Source: Alkalihalobacillus alcalophilus ATCC 27647 = CGMCC 1.3604 | GTDB taxonomy: Bacteria; Bacillota; Bacilli; Bacillales; Bacillaceae_D | NCBI RefSeq assembly: GCF_000292245.2 | Contig: NZ_ALPT02000114.1 | Span: 1-10,500, forward strand | Length of the DNA stretch: 10,500 nucleotides | Direction of reading: 5' to 3' | Shown: one piece after another, positions 7,710 through 10,500 of the stretch | Numbering within the stretch: position 1 is the first letter of the stretch | Layout: every line of letters begins with the position of its first letter | Notes under the pieces: model-generated | The model's input: only the letters and a program-made list of their open reading frames with translations | What the model was told of the DNA's origin: nothing | Database searches by the model: none | Translations under genes and position numbers: made by a program

Positions 7710-8031
7710 AACAAAACAAATTATCTTAGAACTTATATTATTGAATATCTCAATTGTTTTATTTTCATCTTCTTCACGTAATTCCTTAACTAGATGTGCT
7801 TATTCTTTTAATGTTGTTTCTAAATCACTATGCTCTAAACGTTATGCTCTTCTGAAGCTCACGTTCTAAAGCGATGCAGCCGCAACACCTTACGACCTTA
7901 TTTTGTAGTTCAGGGTGATATTCCTGTGTTTCAACTTCTGGTGTGCAAACAATTCATCTGTTGAAATTCCAATAAAAAAGAAACTCATCTCCTAATTTCA
8001 GCGTACATCTTCTTCTATCTCGTAAAAACAT
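7707..8031 (-). pseudogene. Decayed gene, probably an XRE-type regulator
   Basis: No intact frame exists, but protein-like pieces follow one another on the minus strand in shifting frames. They are G-I-S-T-D-E-L-F (about 7948-7971), then T-P-E-V-E-T-Q-E-Y-H-P-E-L-Q-N-K-V-V and L-E-R-E-L-Q-K, then L-E-H-S-D-L-E-T-T-L-K-E, a stop, and A-H-L-V-K-E-L-R-E-E-D-E-N-K. The first piece matches the end of many Cro/CI-type HTH domains, where a 'LxIsxDeLf' turn follows the last helix. The rest looks like a charged helical tail. At least two frameshifts and one in-frame stop separate the pieces, and the DNA-binding helices are missing. It may once have regulated the restriction enzyme gene immediately downstream. 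The assignment is by eye and only moderately sure. Confidence 0.5.
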
Positions 8032-8046
8032 AAATTGGATAGGATC

Positions 8047-8172
8047 CTTTTATTGGCCACACATAGTCTAGCCTCCGCTTCCATCCAGTAAAGGGTAAAG
8101 GCTACGCCCTCCCTAACGGTCGCCCTTGACTGAATGGAAGCTCCGGCTGCTATGTGGTTAGGCCAACAAAAG
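8047..8172. repeat. 126-nt GC-rich imperfect palindrome
   Basis: The arms pair in blocks: CTTTTATTGGCC (8047-8058) with GGCCAACAAAAG (8161-8172), one mismatch; CACATAG (8060-8066) with CTATGTG (8150-8156); CTTCCATCCAGT (8078-8089) with ACTGAATGGAAG (8129-8140), one mismatch; AAGGG (8091-8095) with CCCTT (8123-8127). The tip is about 27 nt. The central 90 nt is near 57% GC, clearly richer than the AT-rich surroundings. No reading frame explains it. It could be a MITE-like repeat, a single-strand replication origin of a rolling-circle plasmid, or a structured RNA. There is no T-tract on either side, so a simple terminator is unlikely. Confidence 0.7.
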
Positions 8173-8233
8173 ATTCTCTCTGTGTCACAAACACAACTTC
8201 TTCATTTCTTTTCTAGCAATTCCACGAAGCTAA

Positions 8234-8464
8234 CTAACTATCCCCATTAACTTGCTCCACTGGCTCATATTCAACTAACTCTGAAAGTTTTATATCTAGG
8301 CTGTCGCAGATTCTAATCAATGTTTCTAGTTTCATTGTCTCAATTTGTTCCTCATGCCACAATTTACTTAATATCCCTCTGCTTATTCCTGTAATTTCAC
8401 TTAAATGCGTAACAGTTTTAATCTTCTTTTGCGCCATAATTAATTGCAAATTATTCGTTAACAT
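8234..8464 (-). CDS. Small XRE (Cro/CI-type) transcriptional regulator
   Basis: The 76-residue protein is almost only a helix-turn-helix domain. Residues about 17-38, T-V-T-H-L-S-E-I-T-G-I-S-R-G-I-L-S-K-L, form the HTH; a helix with L-E-T-L-I-R-I-C-D-S-L and a terminal S-E-L-V-E-Y follow, as usual in the family. The frame is open up to an ATG at 8510-8512, but ATG at 8462-8464 is the better start: GGAGG lies 8 nt upstream, and the predicted transcription start (near 8494) falls downstream of the longer start. It is transcribed divergently from the HIRAN gene, with a large palindrome between the two promoters. It therefore probably represses its own promoter and the HIRAN gene's. It is about the size of small plasmid and phage repressors. 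Confidence 0.85.
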   Translation of the reverse strand: MLTNNLQLIMAQKKIKTVTHLSEITGISRGILSKLWHEEQIETMKLETLIRICDSLDIKLSELVEYEPVEQVNGDS

Positions 8465-8500
8465 TCTAGTAACCTCCAATTTATATGACTTCTCGTTCTT

Positions 8501-8529
8501 ATTGTAATCCAAAGATATCTATATGACAA
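8501..8529 (-). promoter_or_regulatory. Promoter of the XRE regulator
   Basis: On the minus strand TTGTCA (8524-8529, 5 of 6 matches) and TACAAT (8501-8506, 5 of 6) are 17 nt apart. The 8537-8570 palindrome lies directly upstream of the -35 box. Confidence 0.7.
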
Positions 8530-8536
8530 ATAAATA

Positions 8537-8570
8537 ACACATTTTGTTAACTACAGTTAACAAAATGTGT
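8537..8570. promoter_or_regulatory. 34-bp palindromic operator between divergent promoters
   Basis: Two perfect 15-bp arms, ACACATTTTGTTAAC (8537-8551) and its complement (8556-8570), flank TACA. Each arm contains the 6-bp palindrome GTTAAC. It ends 7 nt from the XRE -35 box on one side and overlaps the first base of the HIRAN -35 box on the other. This is the expected place for an autoregulating XRE repressor. A terminator is unlikely because there is no adjacent T-run and no gene end nearby. Confidence 0.75.
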
Positions 8571-8598
8571 TGTAAAAAGAACAAACGTTAGGTATAAT
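8570..8598 (+). promoter_or_regulatory. Promoter of the HIRAN-domain gene
   Basis: TTGTAA (8570-8575) and a perfect TATAAT (8593-8598) are separated by 17 nt. The start near 8605 leaves a leader of about 215 nt before the HIRAN ATG. Confidence 0.7.
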
Positions 8599-8604
8599 AT
8601 AACT

Positions 8605-8821
8605 ATAGAAAGAAAAGATCCAAGCCTGCTGCAGCTATATCGAATACCAAGGCCAACCAAGACCCCATGTAAACACACAGTCTTATCTTATGTAAAAAGA
8701 AAGCATAACACTAAAAGAATTGAACACTTTCCTCCTACAAATATAACCACTCCATCTAATTAACTTCCAGTAACAGTGGTCCTGAGCCGATCAGGACAAA
8801 TCTCTATTGGTGGGACTCAAT
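8605..8821 (+). other. Long untranslated leader of the HIRAN gene
   Basis: No convincing gene lies in these 217 nt. A stem-loop GTCCTGA-GCCGA-TCAGGAC (8779-8797) ends about 11 nt before the ribosome binding site GGTGG (8809-8813). The leader contains short start-stop pairs such as ATG-TAA. It may carry post-transcriptional control, or it may be the residue of a deleted upstream gene. Confidence 0.4.
8779..8797 (+). promoter_or_regulatory. Stem-loop just upstream of the HIRAN ribosome binding site
   Basis: A perfect 7-bp stem with a 5-nt loop (GCCGA). It is close enough to the ribosome binding site to affect initiation, but it lacks a T-tract, so it is not a terminator. A regulatory role is a guess. 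Confidence 0.35.
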
Positions 8822-9298
8822 ATGGAAAATCGCAAAAGAAAATATACAACCGAGGAATTAAGAAATATCAGACGCAAGGTAATGACCATCACAGCCTATC
8901 TCATTGAGAGCAGTAAATATAACCGCAGTAAAGCTATGAAAGTAGCCTGGAATATGATTAAACAGGTCTTCTATACAAAAGTTAATGTCAGTTTCGGTAA
9001 CCGTCAAACCGCCCTCAACCATCTACAACATTATAATCCCCGTCGAATTAAAATCACTCTTCAACATGAACCAACCAATCCCTTTGATCGAAATGCTATA
9101 GCCGTTATCGTAACAGTTATCGGAAAAGATTCTTATCAAGTTGGTTATATTAAGAAGGCATTTGCTGAAGTATACGCGCTCCTCCTTAAAAAAGGCCTTC
9201 ATATCCAAGCAACATTTGAAGGAATTACTGGAGAAAACAAGGTACTCATTATGGTCTTAATATCGGTTATGTTATGTAATCGACTATGCTGCCTCTAG
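8822..9298 (+). CDS. HIRAN-domain protein, frameshifted at its C-terminus
   Basis: The start at ATG 8822 has GGTGG 8 nt upstream; a TTG start at 8807 is possible but lacks one. Residues 1-50 are basic and helical, with S-K-Y-N-R-S-K-A-M-K-V-A-W resembling a motif common in small phage and plasmid proteins. Residues about 53-138 form a HIRAN domain, with the signature E-P-T-N-P-F-D-R-N-A-I-A-V (83-95) and V-G-Y-I-K-K-A-F-A (107-115). HIRAN domains bind DNA ends or single-stranded DNA in repair proteins such as HLTF; stand-alone bacterial versions are poorly characterised. After residue 138 the frame reads an unlikely hydrophobic tail. One extra A in the AAAA run (9234-9237) would give Q-G-T-H-Y-G-L-N-I-G-Y-V-M and a stop at 9277-9279, the expected family ending, for 152 residues in total. 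Confidence 0.8.
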   Translation: MENRKRKYTTEELRNIRRKVMTITAYLIESSKYNRSKAMKVAWNMIKQVFYTKVNVSFGNRQTALNHLQHYNPRRIKITLQHEPTNPFDRNAIAVIVTVIGKDSYQVGYIKKAFAEVYALLLKKGLHIQATFEGITGENKVLIMVLISVMLCNRLCCL

Positions 9299-9469
9299 AC
9301 AAAATCGTATTTCCCAGAGTATCCCTCGGTTACGAAGCACACTCCTCTCTATCTGTATAACAGCATTGGTTCAGTGTTGGATTCCCTATCCTTACACGTC
9401 TGTCGTGGGTATCGCGAGAATCTGAATCTGATTCCGTATTTAGCGAAGAATGAAGTTTATAAGGAGTAA
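9299..9469 (+). other. Unassigned coding-like stretch downstream of the HIRAN gene
   Basis: Fifty-six codons are open here before TAA at 9467-9469, but there is no start codon with a ribosome binding site, and other frames on both strands are also partly open. The sequence is less AT-rich than its surroundings. The last residues, L-I-P-Y-L-A-K-N-E-V-Y-K-E, look protein-like. It may be a fragment of a deleted gene. I do not recognise it. Confidence 0.2.
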
Positions 9470-9472
9470 TAT

Positions 9473-9601
9473 TTAAGCTGAGGCTCTGTAAAATTGATGC
9501 TTTTCAACTATTTCTTTTAATTAAGCAATTTCTTCTTTTAATAACTTTCAGTTTAACTTATTTTCAAATTCAATGATTATCTCGTTTACAGTTATGTTCA
9601 T
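9473..9601 (-). pseudogene. Small gene broken by two in-frame stops
   Basis: An excellent ribosome binding site, GGAGGTGA (9606-9613), stands 7 nt before ATG at 9599-9601. The single frame then reads M-N-I-T-V-N-E-I-I-I-E-F-E-N-K-L-N, TGA (9548-9550), K-L-L-K-E-E-I-A, TAA (9521-9523), L-K-E-I-V-E-K-H-Q-F-Y-R-A-S-A and TAA (9473-9475). The pieces stay in frame and together look like one 42-residue amphipathic helical protein. Two point changes, for instance in Gln, Glu or Lys codons, would explain the stops. The first 17 residues could still be made. Its function is unknown. Confidence 0.5.
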
Positions 9602-9730
9602 TTTGTCACCTCCATCATCACTTTTTATTAGAAAAATAATATATACTTTTTTCATTTACATAATAGAAAGAAATAATTTTCCGGTATCCCCTTTATATAT
9701 GAAAGAAAATGTTTGTAACGATACTATATT

Positions 9731-9817
9731 CTAAAAACGTATAAATACCTTACTAGTGACTAGTTGCCTTTGCAAGAAGCCGTTCTTCTGGTTTTTCACT
9801 CTGACACTAGTACTCAT
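9731..9817 (-). CDS. Possible 28-residue basic peptide
   Basis: The minus-strand frame starts at ATG 9815-9817 and ends at TAG 9731-9733. The peptide begins M-S-T-S-V-R-V-K-N-Q-K-N-G-F-L-Q and ends K-V-F-I-R-F; it has several Lys and Arg and no acidic residue. AAGGAG (9829-9834) lies 11 nt upstream, a little far. That ribosome binding site is paired in the hairpin at 9818-9874. The same bases form stem-loops on both strands, so the frame may be incidental to a structured RNA. I cannot assign a family. Confidence 0.3.
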   Translation of the reverse strand: MSTSVRVKNQKNGFLQRQLVTSKVFIRF

Positions 9818-9881
9818 AGGTAAGGCATCTCCTTTCAGTTGATAGCGGATAACTAACTGGAGGGTACCCTACCTCTTTTTT
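9751..9881 (+). ncRNA. Hairpin-rich element ending in a terminator-like stem (candidate RNA)
   Basis: Three nested or adjacent structures are visible. TACTAGTG (9751-9758) pairs with CACTAGTA (9805-9812). Between them, AGAAG (9775-9779) pairs with CTTCT (9785-9789). Then a long imperfect hairpin spans 9818-9874 and is followed by CTTTTTTG on the plus strand. This layout would suit a small plus-strand RNA of about 130 nt with an intrinsic terminator, or a 5' leader whose gene has been lost. I saw no clear plus-strand promoter upstream and no match to a riboswitch I know. Confidence 0.4.
9818..9881 (+). terminator. Terminator-like hairpin with T-tract
   Basis: AGGTA (9818-9822) pairs with TACCT (9870-9874), then GG with CC, CTCC (9829-9832) with GGAG (9859-9862), and AGTT with AACT, with internal bulges. 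Six T follow at 9876-9881. It could end plus-strand transcripts. On the minus strand the same fold covers the ribosome binding site of the 28-codon frame. Confidence 0.45.
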
Positions 9882-9883
9882 GT

Positions 9884-10074
9884 TTAGATTCTTTTACACA
9901 TACTATTACACGTCATCATCTTATTTTTTCTAATGCTAAATAGTTTTCTTAATTTATCTTGTGTAACAGGATCATCCATAAATATTTTAAAATTAGGTAA
10001 AGTTGTGTCCAGAATCTATTCGCACTTTCAGCATATATTAATGCTTTTCTTGCATGTATTGATTCACCGTTCAT
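9884..10074 (-). pseudogene. Frameshifted remnant of a small unknown gene
   Basis: From ATG 10072-10074 the minus strand reads M-N-G-E-S-I-H-A-R-K-A-L-I-Y-A-E-S-A-N-R-F-W-T-Q, after which the frame runs to a stop through an unlikely L-I-L-K-Y-L-W-M segment. In the next frame, starting around position 10010, comes L-P-N-F-K-I-F-M-D-D-P-V-T-Q-D-K-L-R-K-L-F-S-I, ending at TAA 9884-9886. The two halves fit as one helical protein of about 60 residues with a one-base shift between them. The start has only GGGG directly before it, so the true 5' end may lie further upstream. Its function is unknown. Confidence 0.45.
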
Positions 10075-10121
10075 CCCCTGAAAGAGTCTTCCAACTCATC
10101 TATGTGGTATCACTATTTCGT

Positions 10122-10499
10122 TCACTGATAGGCGCCACGGTTAGTCTTATTCTTATTCGCTCTTGTTCTGCTTCGTTGAGTTTGATTATGAACATTCATC
10201 CGCTCCTTGTTTAGCTCATAACTAACTCGAGCACTTTCTTCATAGTCCGTTTGTCCAAGTGGTGTATACAACCTTCCATATAGATCGGTTATCCCTTCCC
10301 CCGCTCGATCTCGTCCAATAGCCGTGCCATCATAACGATGATCAATCGCTGGTCCATTGCTTTGCATATTGTTTGCTCTTATATCTGTATTCGTGGCATC
10401 GGTTCCCACTACTTGGTTGTCATCCACACCACAACCTGAAAGAGATGCTGCCATCAAAGCTGTTAACGCAATCGAAACTGTGGTTTTTTTCAAAGTCAT
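10122..10499 (-). CDS. Small putative lipoprotein
   Basis: The 125-residue protein starts at ATG 10497-10499, one base from the window edge, so its ribosome binding site is not visible. Residues 1-22 are a lipoprotein signal: K-K, a hydrophobic stretch, then the lipobox L-S-G-C with the acylated Cys at 23. The mature part is hydrophilic, rich in N, D, R and T, with D-I-R-A-N-N-M near residue 40 and a basic tail (R-S-R-T-R-A-N-K-N-K). The start and the Asn/Asp-rich region resemble spore lipoproteins such as YhcN, but the C-terminal YhcN/YlaJ domain is missing and the protein is shorter. It should be anchored on the outer face of the membrane. Its function is unknown, and a link to sporulation is only suggested by the style of the sequence. 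Confidence 0.75.
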   Translation of the reverse strand: MTLKKTTVSIALTALMAASLSGCGVDDNQVVGTDATNTDIRANNMQSNGPAIDHRYDGTAIGRDRAGEGITDLYGRLYTPLGQTDYEESARVSYELNKERMNVHNQTQRSRTRANKNKTNRGAYQ

Positions 10500-10500
10500 T

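Noticed and set aside
8465..8512. N-terminal extension of the XRE regulator from the ATG at 8512
   Set aside because: The predicted transcription start lies downstream of this ATG, and the ATG at 8464 has a perfectly spaced GGAGG.
8537..8570. The 34-bp palindrome as an intrinsic terminator
   Set aside because: No gene ends near it and no T-run follows the stem on either strand; it lies between two divergent promoters.
9933..10214. Plus-strand frame of 93 hydrophobic codons
   Set aside because: It overlaps the lipoprotein gene and the frameshifted remnant on the other strand. Its hydrophobic character is what antisense of helical charged proteins gives, and no ribosome binding site is present.
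1..10500. CRISPR array, tRNA, rRNA or insertion sequence
   Set aside because: I saw no regularly spaced repeats, no cloverleaf-like sequence and no transposase motifs on either strand.

Overview
The window looks like accessory DNA from a low-GC Gram-positive spore former (Bacillaceae, perhaps Bacillus or Priestia). The grounds are AT-rich sequence, strong GGAGG ribosome binding sites, sigma-A-type promoters with 17-nt spacers, U-tract intrinsic terminators and a YhcN-like lipoprotein. Several decaying genes and a long GC-rich palindrome suggest a plasmid or genomic island. The species cannot be fixed from the sequence alone.

Left block (positions 1-7730, all genes on the minus strand). Reading in the direction of transcription, a 1,570-residue single-chain Type ISP-like restriction-modification enzyme comes first, with Mrr-like nuclease, DEAH translocase, N6-adenine methyltransferase and a C-terminal target-recognition region. 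It ends at its own terminator (2887-2916). A second unit has a consensus promoter (2783-2811) and encodes a GHKL-type ATPase with a STAS-like N-terminus, overlapping by 7 nt a DUF4325/STAS-like protein. It also ends at a terminator (1515-1537). A third unit has its own extended -10 promoter (1480-1508) and encodes a two-pass membrane protein with a coiled coil and TPR repeats, closed by a terminator at 248-286. The three units are therefore neighbours with separate promoters, not one operon. The ATPase/STAS pair resembles an anti-sigma/antagonist partner switch; its link to the restriction enzyme is inferred from position only.

Middle (7669-8820). This holds a decayed gene with traces of an XRE-type regulator, a 126-nt GC-rich imperfect palindrome (8047-8172), a small intact XRE regulator, and a divergent promoter pair built around a 34-bp palindrome (8537-8570). 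The rightward promoter drives a HIRAN-domain gene through a leader of about 215 nt.

Right block (8822-10500). The HIRAN gene has a one-base frameshift in its last codons. Beyond it lie a short gene broken by two in-frame stops, a compact hairpin-rich element (9751-9881) with a 28-codon reading frame on its other strand, a frameshifted gene remnant and an intact small lipoprotein gene. This side looks like plasmid- or island-type DNA under decay, next to a well-preserved defence locus on the left.
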